A stretch of DNA of 64,000 nt from Amphibalanus amphitrite. Lineage: Eukaryota > Arthropoda > Thecostraca > Balanomorpha > Balanidae. Numbering within the stretch: position 1 is the first letter of the stretch; each line of letters begins with the position of its first letter. Below are positions 44,561-55,893 of the stretch, piece by piece. The translations under genes and the position numbers were made by a program. The notes under the pieces are model-generated. The model made no database searches and was not told the DNA's origin. It saw only the letters and a program-made list of their open reading frames with translations. Location: contig NW_024881518.1 of assembly GCF_019059575.1 (NCBI RefSeq), forward strand, positions 1,227,501-1,291,500, written 5' to 3'.

Positions 44561-45757
44561 TTGATTTTCTCGTACTTTTTGGCATTTTTTGTCTTCAGAG
44601 CGGCATGAGCAACTTGTGACCCGGCGGGTGTCGCTCGTCAAATACATTTATGGTGGCGGCGCTCGTGACGGCACCCTCGACCGGCGGCACCCACTTTTTA
44701 GTTCTCTTTCCTTCGCGGCGGACGGTGATGCGACACATTCGTTTACATGAAAAGGATGCTCTTTTGCTCCTTTTTACATTGTTGAACGCCAGTGCAAAAT
44801 TGGCGTTCAGTTTCATGCTGACGGTCGAGTTCGAGCCCGTCAAGTATCAGGTTTCAGCAAGTCAATGTAAGCGCAGCATTGAGTTTGAGCGCAACGGGTA
44901 TCCCCATGGCCTCCAGCGCGTTACAATCAGACATAGCGCATGAGAGTTGCAACGTGACACCGTTCGACAGCACACCAGACACCAAGCGCTCCCTCAACCA
45001 CGGGCCACACATTACGCTCTCGGGGGAGTTCTGCCCAGCCTCGTAGGTCGCCTTAACGACACTAAAAATTGGTGGGAAGTACAAGGCTCCCCACATCTAA
45101 CAGCCACTCACCCGTGAAACTTTGAAGGTTGTCAACGCCTCCCGATTGTGCATAGCGACACTTCGGTCAGTTTGAAGAGCCGCTTTGCAAAGAGCACACG
45201 AGTGGATGGCAGAGCCCTTAGCACACAGGTACCCCGCTATATTTATATGTGATCATATTGTCTGTCACGTCCTCCGCGCTCGGTCCACTTCCAAGGCCGT
45301 GTTCGGCTCGACGGACACATGAGCCACTGTTGCCGGCACGGAACAGTCTGTACTAGCAGCCACTTTGTATTGAGGGTACCTGTATGAAATTCACGGTAAA
45401 AATATTAAAAAAAAAAACAGTTACATTAATGGAGTTGTCAGCTCTTGAAAAATTACGCTTAGCTGCAGGTGGCATGAATCACAGATTTTTGGAGTGCATC
45501 TATGTTGCATGTGACCGCAATTTTATAAAAGATGATGATGTCTCTGCATACTTGCAGTTTGCTTTAGTGTGTCAAACAAATAAACATGCGTCGCTGGTTT
45601 CGCACCGCGAATCAAAAATGAGGCGTTGAACACGAACAGTCATGAATGCTGTTCTATGTTCTAAAAAAATATGTGGTCTTTACTAGCGAGCTGTGCCGTT
45701 GTCCTTTTACCGAGGCCTCGAAGCCGGCCATCATCTCTGATCTTCAGCATGTCATCC

Positions 45758-46092
45758 TTCAACTCAGTCATCAAAACGACTGCGTTCTGGATCTGGTTCA
45801 TACTGTCCTTCACAGCTAGGACACGAAAACGACTGCGTCCTGGATCTGGTTTATGTTATTTTTCACAGCTGGGACACAAAAACGACTGCGTTCTGGATCT
45901 GGTTCATGCTGTCCTTCACAGCTAGGACACAAAAACGACTGCGTTCTGGATCTGGTTCATGCTGTCCTTCACAGCTAGGACACGAAAACGACTGCGTCCT
46001 GGATCTGGTTTATGTTATTTTTCACAGCTGGGACACAAAAACGACTGCGTCCTGGATCTAGTTTATACTATCCTTCACAGCTGGGACACATA
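45758..46092. repeat. 53-bp satellite array with a three-unit higher-order pattern
   Basis: CACAGCT starts recur exactly every 53 nt (45811, 45864, 45917, 45970, 46023, 46076), with a divergent first unit at about 45758. The variant unit with GTTTATGTTATT occurs at 45811 and again at 45970, suggesting a 159-nt super-unit. The period is not a multiple of three, so no repeated peptide is maintained. Confidence 0.92.
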
Positions 46093-46918
46093 GACAGGTT
46101 TTATCATGAATTTCATACAGGTACTCTAAATACAATACTTGTCCAGATTATATTTACAATAGCAGCCACTTGTGTGAAGGCAGCCAGCAGCCCATCAGTG
46201 CCCGGCTCACAGTTTCCGCCCACCGAGGGACTTAAGACACCGTTCACAGCGGACTTCCGGCATGTCTGCCTGAACTGTTACCTACGGATCCGGTTTGTAG
46301 TTGTCACCACCGGCACGACGAATAATGTCTAAAAAGTTTTTAAGCGCGTCCAACGTGTTAAGAGCTGGCCCGAGTCTTTTACTTGCTCCCACACTTTCTC
46401 GACTGCGTTGATTGCATTGACACCGGCTATGCTATCGGGCCCTGAACCTCCCGGCACAGCCTAACGGCCTAGCCACCTACGATCTTCAATGAGAAGACGC
46501 AGATGCTCCTTCTCTGTTGAAGCGCTCAGTGCTCGCTTGAACGGTTACTGCTTCACCAGGCACCAGACATGAAAAGGCATGTCGAACTGTTGTTTGCAAG
46601 TTAGACCTGACTAATGTCTTGAGACATCGGTCTACTTACTTGGAACAGCATCGAAGTCTTCGATGACATTGACTCTCATAGCTGTTTAATTCTCCATCCC
46701 CGTCCCCCACAGATATCTACAGTATGGCACTTTTTTCAGTCCTCACCATGCCACTTTACTGCGACGATTCCTTTAGGTCCGGAATTGGATGGCGATCGAC
46801 TCACCATCTGGCTCTTGTACCACAGGAGCTCGTACGATCAGGCTTTGCCCCAGATTTTTCCATTGGAGTCTGGTGCACGATTTGACGGCAACAACATTCA
46901 TCGTTTGGCAACATATCG

Positions 46919-47390
46919 TCACCTGAGCTTTTCTAGGATCACTTCATTAATCGCCACTGCGAAGAGCGCCACACTGAGCACCACGCCCTGGTGAACGCCG
47001 TTTTCCTGAGTAAAACTGCTCGAAACGTGACTGCCAACGCAGACTTTGAACCAACGACCTGATAAAAAGTTCTTGATAAAAAGGCCCATCCGGCCGCGTA
47101 TGCCGTACTTATGTATTTTGAAAAAGAATGCTTTGTCGTAAGACTGTATCATAGGCCACCTCATTATCAAAGAACAGTGCTCCAAGGTGCTTCTTTTCAG
47201 TAAAAATCAGATCTCCCACATTCACACCTGCACAGTGGCTGAGCACGATATGCTCCTCAAAAGCACGGTGTGACAGGGACCTCGACAGGACATGGTATCC
47301 GAAACGAAGAACTCGAACTGCCACAGTGCCGGCTTCAGCCTCTCGGACCAAAAGGAGCTCATCACTTTTCTGTTCTGCTGTGAGCATCTT
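46919..47390 (-). pseudogene. Jockey-like reverse transcriptase remnant
   Basis: Two overlapping minus-strand frames show LGALFFDNEVAYDTVLRQ (the DxxKAFDxV motif region) and HKYGIRGRMGLFIKNFLSGR with ENGVHQGVVLSVALFAVAIN (the [13 protein letters not shown] region). The catalytic YADD is not found. A frameshift separates the pieces. It is a fragment only. Confidence 0.7.
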
Positions 47391-48289
47391 TTGGTGTTGA
47401 GCAGACCGACAGTGCGTCCTAACGGCCGTTTTGAGCTAGCGAGATGGTGCCGGCAGGTCATCTCTCGGTGAGAACTGTGACCCTAGGCCGAAGTCATAGC
47501 GGAACAGTCCACTTACAGAGTTCATATTCAGGCTGCGTTCCACGTCCTTCACGCAGCTCTTGCAGTACAGATCCCCCTTCTCAGGATAAGGTGTCAGACT
47601 TTGTTTCGACGCAGCTTGCAAGGAAGGAATGGACCTTCCAGACCGAAACAGCAGATCTGCTTCGGCGGCTTGAAATGGCGCTTGATTGTCTTTGTGAGAG
47701 CTGGGGCATTCCACGATAGATCGTACCACTTTTTTCCAATTTGACACCCTCATCTCTCGGATTTTAACGATAATTGGTCTAAGGGGTAATCAGGGGCTTT
47801 GAATCTTCCTGTAACAATTTCAGGCTTATCAGATGCGTGGTTTTTGAGTTATAGTGTATAACATGTCTTGGATCTTGCGTTGCAGCCCCAAGTTTGGCGG
47901 GCTGTAACTCTAAGACGGATAATCCAAATGCCAAATGCTATACAGCATTGAACTTGTATTGAAACAAAGAATAATATGCATTTTAAAATTTTGAAATATA
48001 TACTATTTTTTATATATAACACCTCGAGTTTCCTTTCATTTGCATTTTTATGCCTTTAGGACCAAATTTTTTTGAATTTTTATTTACTTAAAAACATTTT
48101 TGGATAATTTCTAAGTAGTATGCAAAAAATTAGGAAGGTGTTCTTTCTATAAATGTACTTATTTTGCGTCACCGTAATGGTCTCGAATTGTGATTTCGGA
48201 AGAGAGCCTACAAATGGTGTGGTAAAGCTGCCTAGTGACATCACTGGTTACTGAAAGTTCAATTGAAGTCATTTTTGCCTCACTTTTGC

Positions 48290-48935
48290 ATTGTTGACCT
48301 TGCGTGACGTCATTCGTACGTCACTAGGGTCATAAGAGTTTTTCGTCAATAACTCTCGATCAAATTGAGCTAGAGAGACGGGAAGGCTACCAATGGACTC
48401 GGGAAGACCTTGCGAATCGAATGATGTGCAATATGATCTCATTCACCCAGCTTCGTGGCCTGACCCGACTGTTAACCATCTCTGTAGCGGCGCTGTTTGT
48501 CCAGCGCCGCGCTGGTTGGCTTTGCCGCGGACTCGGGGCGGTCACGTGATGCCCGGGGGCTGGCTGCCGGCTGGGCCACGCGGTCGGGGCGCGGAGCCAA
48601 ATACACGGCAGTGTGCTTACCCGAGGTCAGCGACTTAAGCTGACTTCACCAGAACAAACAGTATACCATTCGACGCGCCGGAGCTAGGCAAACACAAAGA
48701 TGCTAAAATCGCGGCTCTGCGACCATTTGTTGCGAAATTATCTACCAAAAACCGGACCCGTAATTTTGGGTCACTTGAAATGACCTCAGGGGTCACCAAT
48801 GAACCCGAGACCTTAAAATATGGTATCATTCGATGCATCTTGTAACGGCGCGCATGCTCGTTTTTTCCGCAAGGTTCTAGCTTTATTAGAGGCGAAACGG
48901 CGGGCTGGGGTCGTACCGACCCCCCGGAAACCCAT
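48290..48935. repeat. Copy of a dispersed repeat also present at about 26030-26460
   Basis: TTGCGTGACGTCATT, ACTCTCGATCAAATTGAGCT and TACCAATGGACTCGGGAAGA have close counterparts at 26036-26150 in the same order. It ends near 48925 with a G-run/C-run palindrome (GGGGTCGTACCGACCCCCC), so it may be part of another TTAA-type element. The preceding 47.76-48.29 kb is AT-rich without a gene. Confidence 0.6.
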
Positions 48936-48941
48936 TTTGTA

Positions 48942-49837
48942 GGGGAGAGTGGGGCAAAGCGGCCACCCTAACGCTTCTCACGATGCCAACGCTTGATTTT
49001 TAAACTTGGAAAGATTCTTTCTATACCAATGTGATCCCTATTAAGTTGCCTTTTATTTCAACTGCGTTTTATTTCCAAAGGCGTTCACATATGAAAGATA
49101 TTGACAAAACTTTAAACCTATGCATATTGGCCACTTTGCCCCATACCCTGGGGCAAAGCGGCCACCGGCGTTTTCTCAAGTCCCGATATGAGAAACAAAA
49201 TAGTTGCCTCGTGTACGACTAGGGTATTTGATGGTGATAAGGTTAAGCGAGGATGGATGTTTACTTTATCATCTTCCACCTGTAGGTAAACAAAGAAAGG
49301 ATTTTCATGAAAATAAACATTTAATTGCATTATTTGGTAACTCATGCAACTGAAAAGTGGCCAAGATGAATGCATGACGACACATTTGAAGATCAATAAT
49401 GTTTTTTATCCAGATGGAAGCAACTTATGGCCAATTGGGGGGTGGCCACTTTGCCCCGGCCACTTTGCCCCGCGCATACCGTCCGAGACAAAAATGTTCC
49501 AGCTTAGCTATTGGTGGGGTAAAAGACATTAAAATTGGTAGAATACATGTACGATAACCATGCAATGCACGGACAAGAACGCTTATAAAAATTCCAAACG
49601 GTTGTGGAATAACATAACATTTAAAAATTGTAAACATAGTTGGTAACCTGGCAAGAAATGCTTTTCCGTGTTTCACAGAACAATGGTGATGGGCCTGAAA
49701 CCCCGGTCTGGCTCATTCGAACGACCGTGAAGAGAAGCATAATTGGAAACCATAAATTTGAACTGACGCCAGCTATGAAGGGCTAAAACGATGGGTGGCC
49801 GCTTTGCCCCGGGTGGCCGCTTTGCCCCACTCTCCCC
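48942..49837. mobile_element. TA-flanked element with GGGGCAAAGCGGCC termini
   Basis: It starts GGGGAGAGTGGGGCAAAGCG and ends with the complement; TA lies at 48940-48941 and 49838-49839. The motif GGGGCAAAG(C/T)GGCCAC is repeated at both ends and internally (about 49133-49166 and 49432-49473). No transposase is seen in its 896 bp. Confidence 0.85.
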
Positions 49838-49862
49838 TATACATTTAAATGAGGAACTTATA

Positions 49863-50442
49863 AGGCCTGTACACATTCAGCTGTTGTGCTGTTGTCAGCT
49901 GAAATAGGCTCCGCCCACCGCTTCTGGCTGACGGAACTGTATACATTTGGCTGATGAGAAATGTCAGCACTGGCTGGCTGTTTACAAATATGGCGTTGTA
50001 AACAAATATTTCGTCTCATCTTCATGTTCTTTATTAATACAATACTTAAGCAGTTAGATATATTATCAAAATATTTACTGACAATGTGTGAAAGTAATAA
50101 GTATTTTTCTTGTATCGACAATTAATTATGAAACCAAATATATGTGAATAGCGCCAACATGGTGTCCAAATTTCATTTATCTGCAGTGCTCAATAAAAAT
50201 CTGGCACGTGATTTGCTTTCATGCGCCACTACCAGTGTCTAAATGCGTCATTTATGGCTTTTGCTGACGGCTCGTCATCTCTGCACTTGCTTTCTCGTAG
50301 CAGCACAGCCCGTCAGCCCATGCTGCCGGCAGCAGAGAGGTGACGTCATGTTGCATGTGCAACATAACGTCATCAATTTTTCAGCCAATAGTGTGAGTGA
50401 TTCTCGGCTGACAACAGCACAGCAGCTGAATGTGTACAGGCC
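49863..50442. mobile_element. Short inverted-repeat element with ATA duplication (Harbinger-like MITE)
   Basis: AGGCCTGTACACATTCAGCT at 49863 is matched by its complement ending at 50442; the arms extend about 40 bp with few mismatches. The flanks are ATA on both sides. A 3-bp A/T duplication is typical of PIF/Harbinger elements. Non-coding, 580 bp. Confidence 0.8.
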
Positions 50443-50935
50443 TATAGAAAGAACACCTTTCTAATTTTTTGCATGTCGATTTTAAAGGACCTGAGGTTTA
50501 TTTTAAAGAAATAAAAATGGCAAAAATTTTGGTCCCAAGGGCCATTAAAGACAATTTTAAAAAATACTACGACTTTTTTCAATATCCAAAGCTTTTCTTT
50601 CCAATTTTAAAAATACTGTATTTATCTTTGATTCATCGTTAGTTCAAAGCTGTTTACCGTTTGTTGCTTGCTTAGCTCGTTTTTGAGTTATAGCTCATCA
50701 AACTCACCCTTACAATCTGAAGTTTAGAAAATATTATGCAATGTAACTCAAAAAGTTTTCATCTTAGAAGTCTGATATTTTGGCAGGTGTTTTTGGAGCC
50801 TATGATTACCCCTTGTACCAATTTTCATCCAAATCTGAGAGATGAGGGTGACGGGCCTGGTACGATCTATCGTGGAATGCCCCAGCTTCTGTTGCAGTCT
50901 ACTACTGCAACAGAAAAACAGATTCAGTGCCTCTG

Positions 50936-51332
50936 AAGGAAAATATATTTAATGTTTGTGACTGGTGACAAATGTAGAAATGTAACAGTTACCAAACTGA
51001 TCCCATGCCAACTGCCCCTACCTGAAAGTCAACAGCTCTGCCTATAGCTGGTCTGACTCGACGAAGTGGAATGTCATCGCCAGGTAGGACAACAGTTACC
51101 TTTATGACCATATGTCAAGCGTCAATATCACAGTCCGCTCCGGTTGGAGGGTTGGTGGGAGGTTTGCCGCCCTGACTGTGTTCTGTGGCGGCTCTGTGAC
51201 AGAACCGCTGTGGCGGCTCTGTGACAGAACCGCCTTGGGTTCTGTTCCCACCGCGTGACACTTATGACGGCATAAGCTTCTACTTGAGATAGACGCCACG
51301 TTCTTACTATTCTCAGGACATTCTTCAGGAAG
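50936..51332. repeat. Dispersed repeat, blocks A then B
   Basis: Block A (about 50936-51150) and block B (51168-51332) both recur at 54758-55203 in the opposite order. Block A contains an exon-like stretch on the minus strand (reading VVLPGDD, RRVRPAIGRAVDFQ, then a donor-like GTA) that is conserved in both copies. Block B has a 26-bp direct duplication (GTGGCGGCTCTGTGACAGAA twice). Confidence 0.7.
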
Positions 51333-51935
51333 AGTCAGTGATGTCCTTATCACTTTAGGGGACACTGAAGCATTGTCACCCAGGATCTGGGTGGCTGGTC
51401 TTCGTGTATCCACTTGCCTGCCGATGTGGCACCACGGCGGGTCCGTGTCACTCCGCCGTTCATCCTTCGACGATTGTAGGTGAACAGTGAAACGTTCTTT
51501 TACCGACTAGCTGTGTCGCCTGGGACACCTAGGTTCTCTTCCATTGTCTTCCAGTGTTGGTGTTGAAAACATCCCACTCCCCAGCAGGTCTAGTGAATAG
51601 TTCGGGACGCATACATTACTGATCTCCGCCCAACACTCCCGCTCTGCCAACAGTCCTTCTTCGACATACCATGACACAGACACGGATCATTGGCGAAATA
51701 CATTTAATGTCACGGAAGCATGAAAATCAACGCCGAACTCAACTCATGTTCCTTTCCTTTGCAATGCTTTCGCCTCCGTCCTCTTCGACGCTGTGGTCAG
51801 TGTCCCTGTAAATGGGAAATTTTGGTTACGGTTCAAACTTCCAAGAATGGCTGACATACTAGTTAACGAGTTTGGCGACGAACTGTTTCACCTCATCATC
51901 TAGTAATGGGTATCATGACAATTTCCATACAATTA

Positions 51936-52908
51936 GGGTAGCCTGGGGCAAGACGCCCCAGATAATTTATTTTGCTACATAACTTTTGTCCCACATGACC
52001 TGGAAGGCTAAATTTGTGCTCAATGCGTTCTTTGGACATTTTACTTTAAATTCCACCCCTCAAATTATTTCACCTATGATCGGACTCCCAGCTAGGAAGC
52101 GATTTGTAAAGCAACTGCAAATGGGGCATTTTGCCCCAGCCCCAGGGCAAAACGCCCCACGGCCTGGGGCAAGAAGCCCCACACTCTAGATTAAAGATTA
52201 AACATGGTAGTTGGCTAAATCTTATATGAGAGGTCCGTTAGACCTCTGGAGGCACGGCACTGAAGCTAGCACGTTCCATCCTATCAGGTGTTCAGCTATG
52301 ACACTATTGTATGAGCAGGTTTTTCACCTGCCTCAAAGGACCAAATAATAAATTATTGCAATGCATATGTTTACAGAATACTTCCTTTGCCATCCAGTTG
52401 CTGAGAAAAATACACATAAAGGCATAGAAACTTACTGTTCGCCAGCTACCGAACATAAGAAAGTGGGTAGCCCGAACAACACATGGGGTAAAACGCCCCA
52501 TGGGGCTTTTTGCCCCGCAACCTACTGGGGCGTTTTACCCCATCACGTAGTTCGGTCAGAGAACAACGCTTTGCACTCCAGCAAGTTCATAATTTAACAC
52601 TAACCAACCCGACATGATAAGCGTTAGACAATAGTTGTTCAAAATGCATAACAGTCGTTGACCTGATGTGGACCATAAAAGAACGCCATGATGCATAATC
52701 TGACAACAAAACATAAAAATCACTCAAAAAACACATTTTTGGCTATATCTCCCGAAAGAGTCAACACAATTTCTTTCCAGTCTGCTCATATAATGATCAT
52801 ATAGTGCACGTTTTATAGAAGAGAGGATGTTTCCCCAGAACTCTGCCAGTTCCGAGAAACATCGGTGAGGCGTTTTACCTCGGCGGGGCGACTTGCCCCG
52901 GTCTACCC
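51936..52908. mobile_element. TA-flanked element with GGGGCAAGACGCCCC termini
   Basis: It begins GGGTAGCCTGGGGCAAGACG and ends with the near-complement (GGGTAGACCGGGGCAAGTCG read inward); TA at 51934-51935 and 52909-52910. Palindromic GGGGCAAAACGCCCC-like motifs recur internally (52125-52185 and 52490-52540). It is organised like the element at 48942-49837 but not the same sequence. No ORF. Confidence 0.85.
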
Positions 52909-53209
52909 TACCTCAAGCATCTAAGCTTAGATGCATTCAAAATTATTTTACTTTTAAGTTTAATACCAAAGAAACATGACATGCATCACTAGTGACACAA
53001 TATTAGTCTGCCTTATTTGGGTTGGCGGAGTAGTCTGTAATGCCATCACAATTAGAAACACTCTTGTTTTGTAGAGCATCGTATTCTGGTCTAGGATGTA
53101 CTCTTACTAATCCATTTTCAATTACATTTAACCGTTAATTGCGGTGCAAAGTCAAAACTAAGCCCAAAGTGGCGCCCGGGAGGCCGTTAACAATGAAGCT
53201 GTGACTGAC

Positions 53210-53752
53210 CTCTTCGGCCTGCTCGTTCACTGACGTTGCCTCCTGGACATTGGTGGCAGCGACGTCCCCGCTGCCGCCCTCGGCGGCGTCCCCGTCTGCG
53301 TCGGCGTTCCTGTGAAAGAATTTTTTTCTCAAAGATGCACCCATAACTATCATATATGAATTGACATGCAGTGGGTTGCTTGAACATTGCATGCTTAGTC
53401 TTTGGGTCACTAGACAATCGATGGTGCTTTCTTAGACTTAACCGCAAGTTGTTCGAAAACCAACCGGAGCAGTTCTTGGATGGGTATTGTAGGCCATAGC
53501 AATGGTCATCGCGATTTACCTCCCCGTCGTGCTCCCGGGGGCCATTTCTGTAGAGTTGGCTCGGTCATAAACCATGCTCGCCACCGTTATGTTGTGTCTT
53601 CTAAAAGAAACCACCCTGGCTTGTATGTGTTCGTCGACGATCCCACCGAGCTCTTCCATGCCACGAATAATGGCCTTCCGCTGTGGGTTTCGTCTGCGTC
53701 TTCTGCGAGGAGCAGCTTCCGCGGCGCTGTTCGGTAGTTTCCTTGCGTCCAT
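53210..53752 (-). CDS. Small gene of unknown function, two exons seen
   Basis: Exon 1 (53752-53520) begins with ATG and encodes MDARKLPNSAAEAA, a run of six arginines, then a helical segment (KAIIRGMEELGGIVDEHIQA) and RRHNITVASMVYDRANS. It ends with two nucleotides before GTAAAT. Exon 2 (53309-53210) follows a TTTCACAG acceptor, supplies the missing nucleotide, and encodes an acidic Asp/Glu/Ala-rich stretch before a GTCAGT donor; if that donor is not used, the frame ends at 53135. The basic patch could be a nuclear signal. I do not recognise the family. Consistent phase and codon use argue it is or was real. Confidence 0.5.
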
Positions 53753-54757
53753 CTTAAATCAAAGGATAAATATATAAGCATAATGTAGCACCACCTCTCA
53801 CCTGTGAGCTTTTTCCAATCCTGACCTGACTTACACGAGATCGTGACCTTAACTTAAGAAGAAGCCATAACACATGCATCATACGACCCTCAAGACTATA
53901 TAGAGCCGTAAAATGACGTGACTTACGTGATGTGACCAGATATCATGGACCTCATTAAGCCACAGCTGTAGAACTCAAACTATGTTTGAGTTATACAGTA
54001 ACACTAAACTAAGCATATGTTTTAAAAACAGGTGAAATAAATTTCAATGACATGGATTTTAATTGCCAATGTTAAGTACAATTTCAAGCGGCTCAGCTTA
54101 ATACTGTCACATTCTGATGACAAGCGTTACTCACAGTTATCCTTTGAGCAGATGCTGTGCTGATACGACGACACTCGGGGGTGAAATGAACGGTCAGGTC
54201 ACACCTGACACACGAATCCATCAACGCGTAGGTTACGTAGCGCCACGGGAGGTCTCCAGCCGGCTGGGCCAGCCGAGGCACAACCCCTGCCGCTGAACCA
54301 AGTTCTTTGTGTAAAGGATTTCGTTACTAGCGCTAACCTCGGACCCGCCAGGTCATGCCTTATCAATCACAGACGACACTGCGGCCGTCGCATGTCAGAG
54401 GCTAGGGAGGCTATCGTGATTCGAGACGTGGGAGAGCACCAACAAAGCTAAACAGATCTTATCTTATTACACGTTCCGGAAACTAAGCCAGTTTCAATCA
54501 TTGTTAACAAAATATTACGATGTATGTGCCAGTTTTCCTCGCCAACCCACGAAGGTCCTGATTCGTAACGAAAAGTTCTGCCTTTTCTGTAGCTTCTTCC
54601 GTAGATTAAATCATTTCCCAAGTAACAACGCATTTTCCGAATAATAACCAATCAGGTAAATAATAACCAATCAGGTAAAATCCACACACAATATTCCTAA
54701 ATAAGCTTTGGTAACCTGCGTCCAAAGCTTATTGGACTACGAACACGGAAGCAAAGG

Positions 54758-55203
54758 CTTGCCGCCCTGACCGTGTTCTGTGTCGACTCTGTGACAGAAC
54801 CGCTTTGGGTTCTGTTCCCACCGCGTGACACTAATGACGGCATAAGTTTCTACTTGGGATGGACGCCACGTTCTTACTATTCTCAGGACATTCTTCAGGA
54901 AGAAGGTTTGATGAAGTGGCGCTTGATTGTCTTTGTGAGAGTTTCTATTAGTCTCCTACTGCAACAGAAAAGCAGTTTGAGTGCCTCTGAAGGAAAATTT
55001 ATATAATGTTTGTGACTGGTGACAAATGTAGAAATGTAACAGTTACCAAACTGATCCCATGCCAACTGCCCGTACCTGAAAGTCAACAGCTCTGCCTATA
55101 GCTGGTCTGACTCGACGAAGTGGACTGTCATCGCCAGGTAGGACAACAGTTACCTTTATGACCAGATGTCAAGCGTCGATATCACAGTCCGCTCCGGTTG
55201 GAG
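54758..55203. repeat. Dispersed repeat, blocks B then A
   Basis: Second copy of the blocks at 50936-51332, with the order reversed but the orientation unchanged. Between them, ATGAAGTGGCGCTTGATTGT also matches sequence at about 47672-47700. Confidence 0.7.
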
Positions 55204-55529
55204 GGCAGGCCCTGAAACAGGTCCTTTGAGCTTCCTTTTCCTTGCTGCTGAGGCCTCCAGCGCATGACCCCGCAGACGAGGTCGGGATAGCACCTCAAGC
55301 AGATGCTTTTTCAACCGTTCACCATGGTCATCCTTTTTAACCCATTTTGACGCAAGCAACTACTGCCGATCGATGCAGACTGAACCAGAAATTATCATGT
55401 ATAACAAAATAAGCAGTAAAAAATAATAGGCGGATACAGGTAATTGAAATTTGGAGGTACACAAACTACATAAAAATGAAAGCCTCTCGTCAACCTTGCG
55501 CCAAGCTTCATGTAACAGCTGCCCCTGAC

Positions 55530-55634
55530 CTGATCGTAGAACCTCTCCTGGAGGCCTGTGAATATCTTGTTCATCACCAGCAGCGCATCAGTCCTCTTGG
55601 ACTCGTTGCATACTCTGCTAAACTCCTCCCATAG
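55530..55634 (-). CDS. Probable internal exon, unknown gene
   Basis: A 105-nt block between a good acceptor (ATGTGTTTCAG) and donor (CAG|GTCAGG) on the minus strand, phase 0 at both ends, encoding 35 residues that include SKRTDALLVMNKIFTGLQER. It may belong with the exon-like stretches in blocks A at 55.0-55.4 kb on the same strand. Family not recognised. Confidence 0.35.
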
Positions 55635-55893
55635 CTGAAACACATTTAACATGCGGGTGTGGCTGCTTTCCACTTGTTCATGGTCGATTACGATTCCTCA
55701 CTTGGCTCTGAAGTTGGAGTCGTCAGACTGAACGAAGTGTTAGCCTCTTCCTCCATCAGGCTTCCGCTCTTCAGAAGCCTAAGCAGTCCGAGAGCAGCTT
55801 CATCGGCTGAAAAAGGACGCTTATCAATCACATGCGAACCACATATTCGAGCGCAGCAGAGATGGACGGCACTACAGACGTCCCTCCAGAGTA

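Noticed and set aside
45758-46092. Regularly spaced repeats considered as a CRISPR-like array
   Set aside because: Units abut with no unique spacers, the genome is eukaryotic, and no cas-like genes are present.
46785-46994. Plus-strand frame over the reverse-transcriptase remnant
   Set aside because: The minus strand carries recognisable polymerase motifs over the same bases; the plus frame has none.
49858-50464. Short ORFs on both strands (73-87 codons) within the Harbinger-like MITE
   Set aside because: They run into the inverted termini and encode nothing recognisable.
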